From Ornithinimicrobium humiphilum (GTDB lineage: Bacteria; Actinomycetota; Actinomycetes; Actinomycetales; Dermatophilaceae), in assembly GCF_006716885.1 (NCBI RefSeq), contig NZ_VFPU01000001.1, forward strand, positions 2,480,001 through 2,544,000: a DNA stretch of 64,000 nt, in the 5' to 3' direction. Within the stretch, counting starts at the first letter, position 1, and every line of letters starts with the position of its first letter. The notes under the pieces are model-generated. The model had not been told where the DNA came from. It saw nothing but the letters and a program-made list of their open reading frames with translations, and searched no databases. The position numbers and the translations under genes are program-made. Below, one piece after another: positions 44,810 through 53,822 of this stretch.

Positions 44810-46051
44810 GTGAACCCCGTACCCCGGCACCACCTCAAGCCGCTGAACCAGCCGCTCAAGCTGCAGAACGTGCTCTACGAGATCCGGGGGCCGGTCGCGG
44901 CCAGGGCCGCCCAGCTCGAGGCCGAGGGGCACCGGATCCTCAAGCTCAACATCGGCAACCCGGCACCCTTCGGCTTCGAGGCGCCGGACACGATCCTCCA
45001 GGACATGATCGCCGCCCTGCCCACGGCGCAGGGCTACTCCGACTCCAAGGGCATCCTTCCCGCGCGGCGCGCGATCGTCTCCCGCTACCAGGAGGTCCCC
45101 GGCTTCCCGGCGCTCGACGTCGACCGTGTCTACCTGGGCAACGGCGTGTCCGAGCTGATCATGATGACGCTCCAGGCGCTCCTCGACGACGGCGACGAGG
45201 TGCTGATCCCCTCCCCCGACTACCCGCTGTGGACCGCCGCGACGAGCCTCGCGGGCGGGACCCCCGTCCACTACCTCTGCGACGAGGAGGACGGCTGGAA
45301 CCCCTCGGTGGAGGACATCCGCGCCAAGGTGACGCCGCGCACCAAGGCCATCGTCGTCATCAACCCCAACAACCCCACGGGGGCCGTCTACTCGAAGGCG
45401 GTCCTCGAGCAGCTCGTCGAGGTGGCCCGGGAGCACTCGCTGCTGCTGCTGGCCGACGAGATCTACGACCGGATCCTCTACGACGGGGCGAAGCACACCT
45501 CGCTGGCCACGCTCGCGCCCGACCTGCTCTGCCTGACCTACAACGGCCTGTCGAAGACCTACCGGGTCGCCGGCTACCGGGCCGGATGGGTCGCGATCAC
45601 CGGGCCGACCGCCCACGCGGCGGGCTTCCTCCAGGGCATCGAGCTGCTGGCCTCCACCCGCCTGTGCCCCAACGTGCCCGCCCAGCACGCCATCCAGGTG
45701 GCGGTCTCGGGACACCAGAGCATCGAGGAACTGGTGGCCCCGGGCGGCCGGCTGACCGAGCAGCGGGACATCGCCGTGCGGATGCTCTCCGCCATGGACG
45801 GCGTGTCGGTGGCCCGGCCGCAGGGAGCGCTCTACGTCTTCCCGCGGCTCGACCCCGAGGTGCACGAGATCCGCGACGACGAGAGGCTCGTCCTCGACCT
45901 GCTGGAGCAGGAGAAGATCCTGGTCGTGCACGGCACCGGCTTCAACTGGCCGACCCCGGACCACCTGCGGATCGTCACGCTGCCCTGGGGCACCGACCTG
46001 CAGGCGGCGCTGGAGCGGATGGGCAACTTCCTGGCGAGCTACGTGCAGTGA
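44810..46051 (+). CDS. PLP aminotransferase, alanine-synthesising (AlaA-like)
   Basis: 413 aa, fold-type I. Motifs: LNIGNPAPFGFEAP, YSDSKGI, NPNNPTGAVYS (about 190), DEIYDRILYDG, and the PLP Lys in NGLSKTYRVAGYRAGW (about 245). Sequence type matches AlaA/AspC-like enzymes that use pyruvate or 2-oxoglutarate. The GTG at 44810 is the preferred start; the open frame reaches far upstream through the SGNH gene's other strand. It is followed 10 bases later by the SRAP gene. Confidence 0.88.
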   Translation: MNPVPRHHLKPLNQPLKLQNVLYEIRGPVAARAAQLEAEGHRILKLNIGNPAPFGFEAPDTILQDMIAALPTAQGYSDSKGILPARRAIVSRYQEVPGFPALDVDRVYLGNGVSELIMMTLQALLDDGDEVLIPSPDYPLWTAATSLAGGTPVHYLCDEEDGWNPSVEDIRAKVTPRTKAIVVINPNNPTGAVYSKAVLEQLVEVAREHSLLLLADEIYDRILYDGAKHTSLATLAPDLLCLTYNGLSKTYRVAGYRAGWVAITGPTAHAAGFLQGIELLASTRLCPNVPAQHAIQVAVSGHQSIEELVAPGGRLTEQRDIAVRMLSAMDGVSVARPQGALYVFPRLDPEVHEIRDDERLVLDLLEQEKILVVHGTGFNWPTPDHLRIVTLPWGTDLQAALERMGNFLASYVQ

Positions 46052-46061
46052 CGGTGCCCTG

Positions 46062-46898
46062 ATGTGCGGCAGGTATGCAGCCACGGCCCACCCCGACGAG
46101 CTGGTCGAGGACTACGAGGTCGACCTGGACGCCACCGCCGAGCCCTCGCGCAGCGTCCTGAAGAATCCCCAGCAGCCGCCGCCGGGCGCCCCCGACCACA
46201 ACGTCGCCCCGAGCAAGCAGGCGCCGGTCGTCCTGACGAGGGCGCCCAGGGGCGCCGAGGACGCCGCACCGCTGCGGCAGCTGCGGCTGCTCACCTGGGG
46301 CCTGGTGCCGTCCTGGGCCAAGGACCCCTCCGTCGGCGCGCGGATGACCAACGCCCGGGTCGAGAGCGTGCTGGACAAGCCCGCCTTCGCCCGCGCCGCG
46401 GCCGGGCGGCGCTGTCTCGTCCCGGTCACCGGCTGGTACGAGTGGCAGGCGAGCCCGGTCGCGACCGACGCCAAGGGGCGGCCGCGCAAGCAGCCGTTCT
46501 TCATCACCCGGGCCGACGACGCCCCGCTGGCGCTCGCCGGGCTCTACGAGTTCTGGAAGGAGCCCGACGCCCCCGCCGAGGACCCGCTGTCGTGGATCGT
46601 CTCCTACACGATCCTGACGACCTCGGCCGAGCCCGGCCTCGACCGCATCCACGACCGTCAGCCGGTCGCGCTCGACCCCGCCCTGTGGGACGACTGGCTC
46701 GACCCGGCGCTCACGTCGCCCGACGAGGTCCGCTCGCTGCTGGACGCCTCGCACGTGCCCGGTCGGTTCCGCGCCTGGGCCGTCAGCACGGCCGTCAACT
46801 CCTCGCGCAGCAACGGCCCCGCGCTCCTGGACCCGCTCCCGCGCGACCAGCTGGTCGGCGCGGTCGACCCGGCGACGGGCGAGGTCCTCGGCGGATGA
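46062..46898 (+). CDS. SRAP domain protein (HMCES/YedK family)
   Basis: 278 aa. Catalytic Cys2 in the N-terminal MCGRY; CLVPVTGWYEWQ (about 117) and RIHDRQPVAL (about 200) supply the other active residues. It forms a protective DNA-protein crosslink with abasic sites in single-stranded DNA. The start is fixed because Cys2 must become N-terminal. Upstream is the aminotransferase; its stop overlaps the next gene's ATG by 4 bases. Confidence 0.93.
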   Translation: MCGRYAATAHPDELVEDYEVDLDATAEPSRSVLKNPQQPPPGAPDHNVAPSKQAPVVLTRAPRGAEDAAPLRQLRLLTWGLVPSWAKDPSVGARMTNARVESVLDKPAFARAAAGRRCLVPVTGWYEWQASPVATDAKGRPRKQPFFITRADDAPLALAGLYEFWKEPDAPAEDPLSWIVSYTILTTSAEPGLDRIHDRQPVALDPALWDDWLDPALTSPDEVRSLLDASHVPGRFRAWAVSTAVNSSRSNGPALLDPLPRDQLVGAVDPATGEVLGG

Positions 46899-47584
46899 TC
46901 CCGGACGAGGCACGGGACGCACCGCGCACGGACGTGACCACGGGCGAGGGCACCGCCCAGGTGCGCGTGATCCCCGCCGCCGGCGCGACCGCACCCAGGG
47001 GCACCCTCCTGCTCGGGCACGGCGCGGGCGGCTCGCGCGACGCCGCCGACGTGCTCGCCCTGGGTGGGCTGGTCGAGGAGGGCTGGACGGTCGTGCTCGT
47101 CGACCAGCCCTGGCGCGTGGCCGGTCGCCGGGTGGCGTCGCGCCCGGCCAGCCTGGACCTGGCCTGGCAGGACGTCATGGTCGCGCTGGCAGACCCCGGC
47201 TGGCAGGAGACCTACGCCCCGCTGCCCCGCCCGTGGGTCGTCGGCGGGCGCAGCGCAGGAGCACGGGTGGCCTGCCGGACCAGCGTCGCGGGGGCGGGGC
47301 CCGCGGTGGCCGCCGTGGTCTGCCTGGCCTTTCCCCTGCACCCACCGGGCAAGCCGGAGCGCAGCAGGGCCGAGGAGCTCCTCCTGCCCCTGGCGGCGGG
47401 GTTGCCCACCCTCGTGGTCCAGGGCACCCGCGACCCCTTCGGGGGACCTGAGGAGATCGCCGCCGCGGTCGGGAGCGAGCGCGAGCGGCTGACCCTGGTC
47501 CCCGTCCCCGGCGCCCACTCACCCAGCCGCGACCTGGCCACCGTCCGGGCCGCGGTCTCCGACCTCCTCTCCGCGCTACCGTGA
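46895..47584 (+). CDS. Alpha/beta hydrolase family protein (KANL3/Tex30-like)
   Basis: 229 aa. Starts with about 18 polar residues, then LLLGHGAGGSRDAAD (oxyanion hole), the nucleophile elbow GGRSAGARV (about 120), the acid in VQGTRDPFGG (about 176) and the His in PVPGAHSPSR (about 205). The substrate is unknown. ATGA overlap with the SRAP gene suggests joint translation. Confidence 0.8.
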   Translation: MIPDEARDAPRTDVTTGEGTAQVRVIPAAGATAPRGTLLLGHGAGGSRDAADVLALGGLVEEGWTVVLVDQPWRVAGRRVASRPASLDLAWQDVMVALADPGWQETYAPLPRPWVVGGRSAGARVACRTSVAGAGPAVAAVVCLAFPLHPPGKPERSRAEELLLPLAAGLPTLVVQGTRDPFGGPEEIAAAVGSERERLTLVPVPGAHSPSRDLATVRAAVSDLLSALP

Positions 47585-47612
47585 GAGCCCCCTCCCGCGA
47601 AGGATCTGCTCG

Positions 47613-48926
47613 ATGACCGACCCGTTGCCCTGGCCCGCACCGTCCGCCTCCGGACCGGTCGACGCCGTCGTGACGGTCCCCGGGAGCAAGTCGCTGACCA
47701 ATCGCTGGCTCGTGCTCGCCGCCCTCGCCGAGGGCACGAGCACCCTGCGCCGACCGCTGCGGTCCCGCGACAGCGAGCGCATGGTCGACGCGCTGCGCGC
47801 CCTGGGGGTCGAGGTCGACGACCGCGACGACCAGGCGTGGTTCGTCACCCCGCCCGTCGCCCTGCACGGGGACGTGGACGTCGACTGCGGCCAGGCCGGC
47901 ACGGTGATGCGCTTCGTGCCTCCGGTCGCGGCCCTGGCCGCGGGGCCCGTCCGCTTCGACGGCCACCCCACCGCCCGGCTGCGGCCCGTCGGACCGGTCC
48001 TCGAGGCGCTGCGCGGGCTGGGCGCCGACGTGGAGGACGGCGGTCGTGGCACCCTCCCCTACACCGTGGACGGTCGGGGCGGCCTGCGCGGCGGCACCGT
48101 GGAGATCGACGCCTCGGCGAGCTCGCAGTTCGTCTCGGCCCTGCTGCTCGCGGGCGCCCGCTTCGAGCAGGGGCTCCTGCTGCGCCACACCGGCGCCTCG
48201 CTGCCCAGCCTCCCCCACGTGGAGATGACCCTCCAGGTGCTCGAGCAGGTCGGGGTGCGGGTCCACCGGCCCGACCAGCACTCCTGGCGCGTCGAGCCCG
48301 GGCCGGTCGCGGCCTTCGACGTCGTCGTCGAGCCCGATCTGTCCTCGGCGGCACCCTTCCTCGCGCTGGCGGCGGTGACCGGTGGCACGGTGACCGTCAG
48401 GGACTGGCCGACCACGACGACGCAGCCCGGCGACGGCCTGCGCCGGATCCTCCAAGGGATGGGCGCCACCACCTCCTTGTCGCCGGAGGGCCTGCTCGTG
48501 CAGGGGGCCGGCGACGGCCGGCTCACGGGCGTCGACCTCGACCTCTCCGCCGTCGGGGAGCTGACCCCCGTCGTGGCGGCCCTGGCCACCCTCGCCGACG
48601 GGCCGAGCCGGCTCCGCGGCATCGCCCACCTGCGAGGTCACGAGACCGACCGGCTGGCGGCGCTCGTCACCGAGATCGGCCGCTTGGGGGGCCGGGCCCG
48701 GGAGACCGACGACGGCCTGGTCGTGGAGCCGACCGGGCTCTCGGGAGCCCTGCTGCGCACCTACCACGACCACCGGATGGCGATGTTCGCCGCCGTGGTG
48801 GGGGCCGTGGTCCCCGGGGTCGAGATCGAGGACGTGACCACGGCCGACAAGACCTTCCCCGACTTCCACCTGGCCTGGGCCGGGGCCGTCGCCACCGGCC
48901 GGGACGCGGGGGACGACCGCCCGTGA
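47613..48926 (+). CDS. aroA: EPSP synthase
   Basis: 437 aa. Shikimate pathway. Signatures: GSKSLTNRWLVLAALAEG, CGQAGTVMRFVPP, SSQFVSALLLAG, DLSSAAPFLALAA, and the C-terminal LRGHETDRLAAL with DKTFPDF. Start ATG at 47613 has GCGAAGGAT upstream. The stop overlaps the rsgA start (GTGA). Confidence 0.97.
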   Translation: MTDPLPWPAPSASGPVDAVVTVPGSKSLTNRWLVLAALAEGTSTLRRPLRSRDSERMVDALRALGVEVDDRDDQAWFVTPPVALHGDVDVDCGQAGTVMRFVPPVAALAAGPVRFDGHPTARLRPVGPVLEALRGLGADVEDGGRGTLPYTVDGRGGLRGGTVEIDASASSQFVSALLLAGARFEQGLLLRHTGASLPSLPHVEMTLQVLEQVGVRVHRPDQHSWRVEPGPVAAFDVVVEPDLSSAAPFLALAAVTGGTVTVRDWPTTTTQPGDGLRRILQGMGATTSLSPEGLLVQGAGDGRLTGVDLDLSAVGELTPVVAALATLADGPSRLRGIAHLRGHETDRLAALVTEIGRLGGRARETDDGLVVEPTGLSGALLRTYHDHRMAMFAAVVGAVVPGVEIEDVTTADKTFPDFHLAWAGAVATGRDAGDDRP

Positions 48927-49954
48927 GCCGCTACGACCACCTGGACGAGTCGGTCGTCCGCACGCGCCCCTCGCGGCGCGGAAGCCGTCCCCGCACCAAG
49001 GAGCGGCCCGCCCACGAGGACGCCGTCGTCGGCATGGTCGTCGGGGTGGACCGCGGCCGTTACACGACCCGGGTCGGCGAGCGCACCGTCGTGGCCATGC
49101 GGGCGCGCGAGCTGGGCAGGACCCGCATCGTGGTCGGCGACCGCGTCGCCATGGTCGGCGACACCTCGGGGCAGCCCGACACGCTGGCCCGCATCGTCCG
49201 CATCGAGGAGCGGGAGACGGTGCTGCGGCGGAGCGCGGACGACTCCGACACCGTCGAGCGCATCATCGTCGCCAACGCCGACCAGCTCGTCGTCGTCACC
49301 GCGCTGGCCAACCCCGAGCCCCGGCCCCGGATGGTGGACCGGTGCCTCGTCGCCGCCTACGACGCGGGCCTCGACCCCCTGCTGGTCCTGACGAAGGCCG
49401 ACCTGGCCGATCCCGGCCCGTTCCTGGAGCACTACCGCTCGCTCGACGTCCCCCACGTCATCACCCGGGCCGCCGGCCCTGCGTCCGACGGGCGCGAGAG
49501 CCTGGACCCCGCGTCCGTCGAGGAGGTCCGCGCCCACCTGGTGGACCGCGTCAGCGTGCTGGTCGGGCACTCCGGGGTGGGCAAGTCCACCCTCGTCAAC
49601 GCGCTCGTGCCGGAGGCCGGGCGTGCGACGGGATCGGTGAACGAGGTCACCGGGCGGGGACGCCATACCTCGACCTCGGCCGTGGCCCTGCCCCTGCCGG
49701 AGGGTGGCTGGGTCGTGGACACCCCCGGCGTGCGGTCCTTCGGTCTCGGGCACGTCGACCCCGCGACCTTCGTCGAGCACTTCGACGACCTCGCGCCCGG
49801 CACGGCCGGCTGCCCGCGCGGGTGCAGCCACGACGAGCCCGACTGCGCCCTGGACGAGTGGGTCGCGCAGGGCCATGCCGGGCCGTCGGGACCGGGGCGG
49901 CTGGAGTCCCTGCGTCGCCTGCTGCGCAGCCGTTCCGGCGACGAGCGCGGCTGA
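48923..49954 (+). CDS. rsgA: Ribosome small subunit-dependent GTPase RsgA
   Basis: 343 aa circularly permuted GTPase for 30S maturation. OB-like N-terminus (about 35-90), then G4 LTKADL (about 163) preceding G1 GHSGVGKSTLVNAL (about 215) and G3 DTPGVRSFGL. The C-terminal zinc site is CPRGCSHDEPDC. The GTG overlaps the aroA stop. An arginine-rich N-terminal tail contacts RNA. Confidence 0.96.
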   Translation: MSRYDHLDESVVRTRPSRRGSRPRTKERPAHEDAVVGMVVGVDRGRYTTRVGERTVVAMRARELGRTRIVVGDRVAMVGDTSGQPDTLARIVRIEERETVLRRSADDSDTVERIIVANADQLVVVTALANPEPRPRMVDRCLVAAYDAGLDPLLVLTKADLADPGPFLEHYRSLDVPHVITRAAGPASDGRESLDPASVEEVRAHLVDRVSVLVGHSGVGKSTLVNALVPEAGRATGSVNEVTGRGRHTSTSAVALPLPEGGWVVDTPGVRSFGLGHVDPATFVEHFDDLAPGTAGCPRGCSHDEPDCALDEWVAQGHAGPSGPGRLESLRRLLRSRSGDERG

Positions 49955-50002
49955 GTGGGGCCGTCCCCGGCGAGGATCCCGGGCGGGGCCGCGACCTGCG
50001 GC

Positions 50003-50008
50003 TACGGT
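50003..50008 (+). promoter_or_regulatory. -10 element (TACGGT) of a leaderless gene
   Basis: TACGGT, 6 nt, then GTG at 50015. The strict spacing selects this start over an upstream one at 49955. Confidence 0.6.
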
Positions 50009-50014
50009 GGGCCG

Positions 50015-50833
50015 GTGGCCACCTTCGACGACGACCTCCGCCTCGCGCACGTCCTCGCCGACGCCGTCGAGCGCACGGCGCTGGACCTCTTCGGCTCGCT
50101 CGACCTCAAGGTCTCCGTCACCGACGACGGGGCCCTGACGACGCAGGCCACCGAGCGGCTCGAGGAGCTGCTGCGCCACCAGCTGCAGCGCACGCGCCCC
50201 CGCGACCGGGTCGAGGGCCGGGTGCTCGAGCCCACCGGCCAGGGCGACCGGCGCTGGGTCCTGGACGCCCTCGACGGCACGGCCAACTACGTGCGCGGCG
50301 TCCCGGTCTGGGCCACCCTCATCTCCCTGGTCGTCGAGGACCAGCCGGTGCTCGGCCTGGTCGCGGCGCCGTCGCTGGCCCGGCGCTGGTGGGCGGGCAC
50401 GGGATCGGGCGCCTGGACCGGTCGTCAGCTCAGCCGGGCGCGGCAGGTCGCGGTCTCCGACACCTCGGTCCTCGAGCACGCCTCGGTCTCGGTCGACGAG
50501 GTCGCCTCCTGGCTGTTCGGCCCCCACGGGCAGGGCTTCGCCCAGCTCTCCGACCGGGTATGGCGCACGCGGGCCTACGGCGACTTCTGGAGCCACGCCC
50601 TCACGGCCGAGGGGGCCACCGACGTCGCACTGGCGGCGAGCATGGACCGCTACCAGCTCTCCACGCTCAACGCGCTCGTGCGCGAGGCGGGCGGGCGGAT
50701 GACCGACCCGTGGGGCGCCGAGGTGGTCGGACCCGGCACGGGCACCACCTCGACCCCGGTGGTCGTCACCAACGGCGTGCTCCACGACGCCGTGCTGGGC
50801 GCGCTGGCGCCGTCGACGGGCGCTCAGGGCTGA
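50015..50833 (+). CDS. Inositol-monophosphatase/HisN-family protein, active site eroded
   Basis: 272 aa in the place of HisN, after aroA-rsgA. The fold is clear (WVLDALDGTANYVRGVPVWATLISLV at about 85-110; GDFWSHALTAEG). Of the metal ligands only the two Asp of the DxxDGT motif remain. The usual GEE motif reads GRV, the usual D in (W/Y)D reads Q (DRYQLSTL, about 215), and the early T-D-A-D element reads T-Q-A-T. Histidinol phosphatase activity is therefore doubtful; it may be a regulatory remnant. Confidence 0.82.
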   Translation: MATFDDDLRLAHVLADAVERTALDLFGSLDLKVSVTDDGALTTQATERLEELLRHQLQRTRPRDRVEGRVLEPTGQGDRRWVLDALDGTANYVRGVPVWATLISLVVEDQPVLGLVAAPSLARRWWAGTGSGAWTGRQLSRARQVAVSDTSVLEHASVSVDEVASWLFGPHGQGFAQLSDRVWRTRAYGDFWSHALTAEGATDVALAASMDRYQLSTLNALVREAGGRMTDPWGAEVVGPGTGTTSTPVVVTNGVLHDAVLGALAPSTGAQG

Positions 50834-50840
50834 CCGTCCG

Positions 50841-52190
50841 TCAGTCCACGACGACGACCGGCCCCATGCCCAGGTCGGCGACGCCCTCGGCGTGCTCCGG
50901 GTCGCCCACCAGGACGAGGGTCCACGCCGGGCCGGAGCGCACCTCGTCCCAGGCCGCGGCGACCTGCTCGACGGTGAGCTCGCGCAGCTGGTCGATGGTC
51001 CGCGTCACCTGGTCCGGCTCGAGGCCGTCGCTGACGAGGGCGACGACCTCCTCCGCCACGGCGTCGGCGGTGCCGTAGCGACCGGGCGCCGTGCGGGCCA
51101 GGAAGTCGGCCGCCTCGCGCACCTCGCGCCCGGTCAGCTCCGAGCCCGGGGTGTCCAGGATCAGGAGCAGCTCGCGCAGCGCGTCGAGCGTGGCGTCGGC
51201 GCGCACCGACCCCCCGACCACGGTGAGACCGCCCGAGGCACGCGGCCGGAAGCCCGCGCGCATGCCGTAGGTGTAGCCGCGCTCCTCGCGCAGGACGCGG
51301 TCGATGCGCGCGTGGGGCGATCCGCCCAGCAGCATGCCGAGAGCCTGGAAGGTGCCCCACCCGTGCGCCGTGCGCCGGTCGGGGCCGGGCCGGCCGAGGT
51401 AGACCTCCGTCTGGGCCAGACCCGGACGCGGGACGAGCACGACGCGGCCGGCGTCCGGAGCCCGTCGGGCCTGTCCGGGGCGCTCGCCCGCTCGACCGGA
51501 CCCCGCCCAGGCCCCGAGCGTGGCGGCCAGGAGGCCCTCGGGGTCGGGGACCGTGGAGAGGTCGCCCGCCAGCACCACGGCACCGCCGGCCGGGCCGAGG
51601 AGCCGGTGACGCTCGAGCAGCAGCTCGCGGGTCACGGGGGCGACCGTGCCCCTGGTGCCGCCGACGGGCAGGTGCGGCCGGTCACGGTCGTCGTAGTAGG
51701 TGCGCGCGAACTCGAGGGCGGCGCGCGAGCCCGGGTCGGCCTCGTCGTGGGCGATGTCCACCAGCCGGTGCCGCACCAGGCGGGCCACCTCGGCCTGCGG
51801 GAAGCTCGCCTCGGCGAGGCACTCGGCCATCAGCTCCGCCGCCGTGGCCAGGTGGCGGGAGGTGACCTCCAGGCCGAGGTGGACCCCCCGCTCGCCCGCG
51901 CCGGCGCCCCAGGCGATGCCGTGCCGCTCGGCCAGCTCGGCGATCTCCTCGCTGGTGCGGGCGGACGTCCCCTCGTCCAGGGCGCGCGCCATGAGCAGGG
52001 TCGAGCCCTCGGTCCCCCGCGCCTCCGAGGAGACGGGGAGGGGCAGGCTCAGGCGGAGCGAGAGCACGTGCTGGCCGGGCAGGTCGACGAGCAGGAGGCG
52101 CAGGCCGTTGGGCAGCTGCGACTCCGCGGGCACCGGGAAGGTCCAGGCGCGGGGCGGTCGGACGACCGGGCGCTCCAGGACGCGGCTCAT
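50841..52190 (-). CDS. M16 peptidase family, inactive partner subunit
   Basis: 449 aa. Fold of an insulinase-like two-repeat peptidase, but HxxEH is replaced (LLMARALDEGT instead of HLFEHLMF), and the distal Glu is missing. The later part keeps ARIDRVLREERGYTYGMRAGFRP. It probably forms the non-catalytic half of a heterodimer with the next gene. ATGA overlap with it. Confidence 0.88.
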   Translation of the reverse strand: MSRVLERPVVRPPRAWTFPVPAESQLPNGLRLLLVDLPGQHVLSLRLSLPLPVSSEARGTEGSTLLMARALDEGTSARTSEEIAELAERHGIAWGAGAGERGVHLGLEVTSRHLATAAELMAECLAEASFPQAEVARLVRHRLVDIAHDEADPGSRAALEFARTYYDDRDRPHLPVGGTRGTVAPVTRELLLERHRLLGPAGGAVVLAGDLSTVPDPEGLLAATLGAWAGSGRAGERPGQARRAPDAGRVVLVPRPGLAQTEVYLGRPGPDRRTAHGWGTFQALGMLLGGSPHARIDRVLREERGYTYGMRAGFRPRASGGLTVVGGSVRADATLDALRELLLILDTPGSELTGREVREAADFLARTAPGRYGTADAVAEEVVALVSDGLEPDQVTRTIDQLRELTVEQVAAAWDEVRSGPAWTLVLVGDPEHAEGVADLGMGPVVVVD

Positions 52191-53533
52191 CGCTCGACCC
52201 CGTCCGGGGCGTGGGCCACGACGGCCTCGACGTCACCGGCCATCTCGTCCTGCGCGTCCAGGCTCTCCGCCGGGCGGCGGTAGCGCAGGGTCGCGGCGGC
52301 GGTCGGGGCCAGCCAGCGGGCGGCGGCAGCCCGCACCTGCTCGCCGGTCACCTCCAGGACGTCGTCGAGGTAGCGGTTGACCTGGCCGGGGTCGCCGTGG
52401 ACGGACGTCGCCCGGCTGAGGAGGTCGGCTCGCTCGTCGAAGCTGGCCATCGCCTCGAGCCACGAGCGTTCGGTGTCGGCACGGGAGGCCTCGAGCTCCG
52501 CCTCCAGGGGGCCGCCGGCGGCAAGGGCCTCGAGCTCCTCGTGCACGGCCGCCTCCACGATCGCCGGGTCGACCCCGTCCGAGACGTCGAGGACGACCAG
52601 CCCCAGCGAGGTGCCGCCCGCGAGCCCGAGGGCGGTGGCGTGCACGCCGCTGGCCGTCTCCTCGCGCCGCAGCAGGCGCAGGTGGAGCCGCGAGACGCCG
52701 AGCCCGGCCAGCGCGTCGAGCGCCAGGGCGCAGGGCAGAAACTCCGGGTCGGTCACCGCCGGCAGCCGGAAGGCGAGGTAGAGCCGCTCGCTGGGCACCT
52801 CCTCCACGACGTCGAGCTCGACCGGGGCGGCGAGCGGCCCCAGCGGCGCCGCCGGGGCGCGGCGAGGTGCCGACCCGTCCTCCAGGTGCCCGAGGTAGCG
52901 CTCGGCCAGTGCGAACGCCTCGTCGGCGGAGACGTCACCGACGAGGGTGAGGATGCTCCGCCGGGGCCCGTAGTGGGTGGTGTAGAAGGCGTGGACGTCG
53001 TCGAGCGTCGCGGCCTGCAGGTCGGCCATGTCCCCGATCGTGGTGTGCCGGTAGGGGTGGCCCTCGGGGAAGAGCAGCCGGCACGCGTGGGCGAGGGCCT
53101 GGCCGTAGGGGACGGTGTCGTAGCGCTGGCGCTTCTCCTCGACGACGACGTCGCGCTGGTTGTCGAGGTTGGCCTGCGTCACGGCGGGCAGCAGGTGCCC
53201 GTGCCGGTCGGCCTCCAGCCACAGCGCCAGCTCGAGCGCGCCCGTCGGCACCGACTCGACGTAGGTGGTGCGGTCGAAGGACGTGGTCGCGTTGGCGCGG
53301 CCGCCCTCGGACATGAGGAGGGCCATGTGCTCGCCCTCCTCGACGAGCTCGGACCCCTGGAACATCAGGTGCTCGAAGAGGTGCGCCAGCCCGGTGCGAC
53401 CCGGGTCCTCGTCACGGGAGCCCACCTCGACCCAGAGGTTGATCGACACGCTGGGCACGGAACGGTCCTCGCTGACGACGACGCGCAGCCCGTTGGGCAG
53501 GGTCGTGGTCGCGATCGGGAAGTCCAGCGGCAT
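52187..53533 (-). CDS. M16 zinc peptidase, catalytic subunit
   Basis: 448 aa. HxxEH motif in GLAHLFEHLMFQGS (about 46-59), and the third ligand Glu in VVVEEKRQRYD (about 128). GDVSADEAFALAERYLG and related parts match the family. It degrades unfolded or signal peptides, often outside or at the membrane, although no signal sequence is visible here. The paired inactive subunit follows. Confidence 0.92.
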   Translation of the reverse strand: MPLDFPIATTTLPNGLRVVVSEDRSVPSVSINLWVEVGSRDEDPGRTGLAHLFEHLMFQGSELVEEGEHMALLMSEGGRANATTSFDRTTYVESVPTGALELALWLEADRHGHLLPAVTQANLDNQRDVVVEEKRQRYDTVPYGQALAHACRLLFPEGHPYRHTTIGDMADLQAATLDDVHAFYTTHYGPRRSILTLVGDVSADEAFALAERYLGHLEDGSAPRRAPAAPLGPLAAPVELDVVEEVPSERLYLAFRLPAVTDPEFLPCALALDALAGLGVSRLHLRLLRREETASGVHATALGLAGGTSLGLVVLDVSDGVDPAIVEAAVHEELEALAAGGPLEAELEASRADTERSWLEAMASFDERADLLSRATSVHGDPGQVNRYLDDVLEVTGEQVRAAAARWLAPTAAATLRYRRPAESLDAQDEMAGDVEAVVAHAPDGVER

Positions 53534-53638
53534 AGGTCCTCCACTCTACGTCGGGCGTCCGACGGCGCCCGCCGGGGAGAGCTCGTGGCTGGAGCCCCGC
53601 GGGAGGTGTCGCACACCCGGACGGCCCCGGACACGAGA

Positions 53639-53668
53639 ACAGGCCCGGAGGAGATCCTCCGGGCCTGT
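53639..53668 (-). terminator. Terminator after the initiator tRNA
   Basis: 14-bp perfect stem (53639-53652 with 53655-53668), 6 bases beyond the tRNA 3' end. It separates the tRNA from the M16 genes. Confidence 0.8.
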
Positions 53669-53674
53669 CCTGGG

Positions 53675-53751
53675 TGGTAGCGGGGGCAGGATTTGAACCT
53701 GCGACCTCCGGGTTATGAGCCCGGCGAGCTACCGAACTGCTCCACCCCGCG
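53675..53751 (-). tRNA. Initiator tRNA-fMet (CAT)
   Basis: 77 nt with encoded CCA. The anticodon arm CCGGGCTCATAACCCGG has three consecutive G-C pairs, and the C1-U72 mismatch is present: both are initiator features. The cloverleaf is intact, with GGTTCAAATCC in the T arm. Confidence 0.97.
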
Positions 53752-53822
53752 ATGCGGTCACTACCTTACGCCACACCGGGCGGCCGGACCAAATCGGGTC
53801 CGGCCACCCGGTGCGGACGTCG

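Noticed and set aside
47837..49954. Long frame running through aroA into rsgA suggesting a fusion.
   Set aside because: The aroA part is in another frame; the TGA of aroA overlaps the rsgA GTG.
53639..53751. tRNA with adjacent inverted repeat as a possible integration site.
   Set aside because: No integrase, no repeated tRNA end and no foreign composition nearby; the repeat is a terminator.
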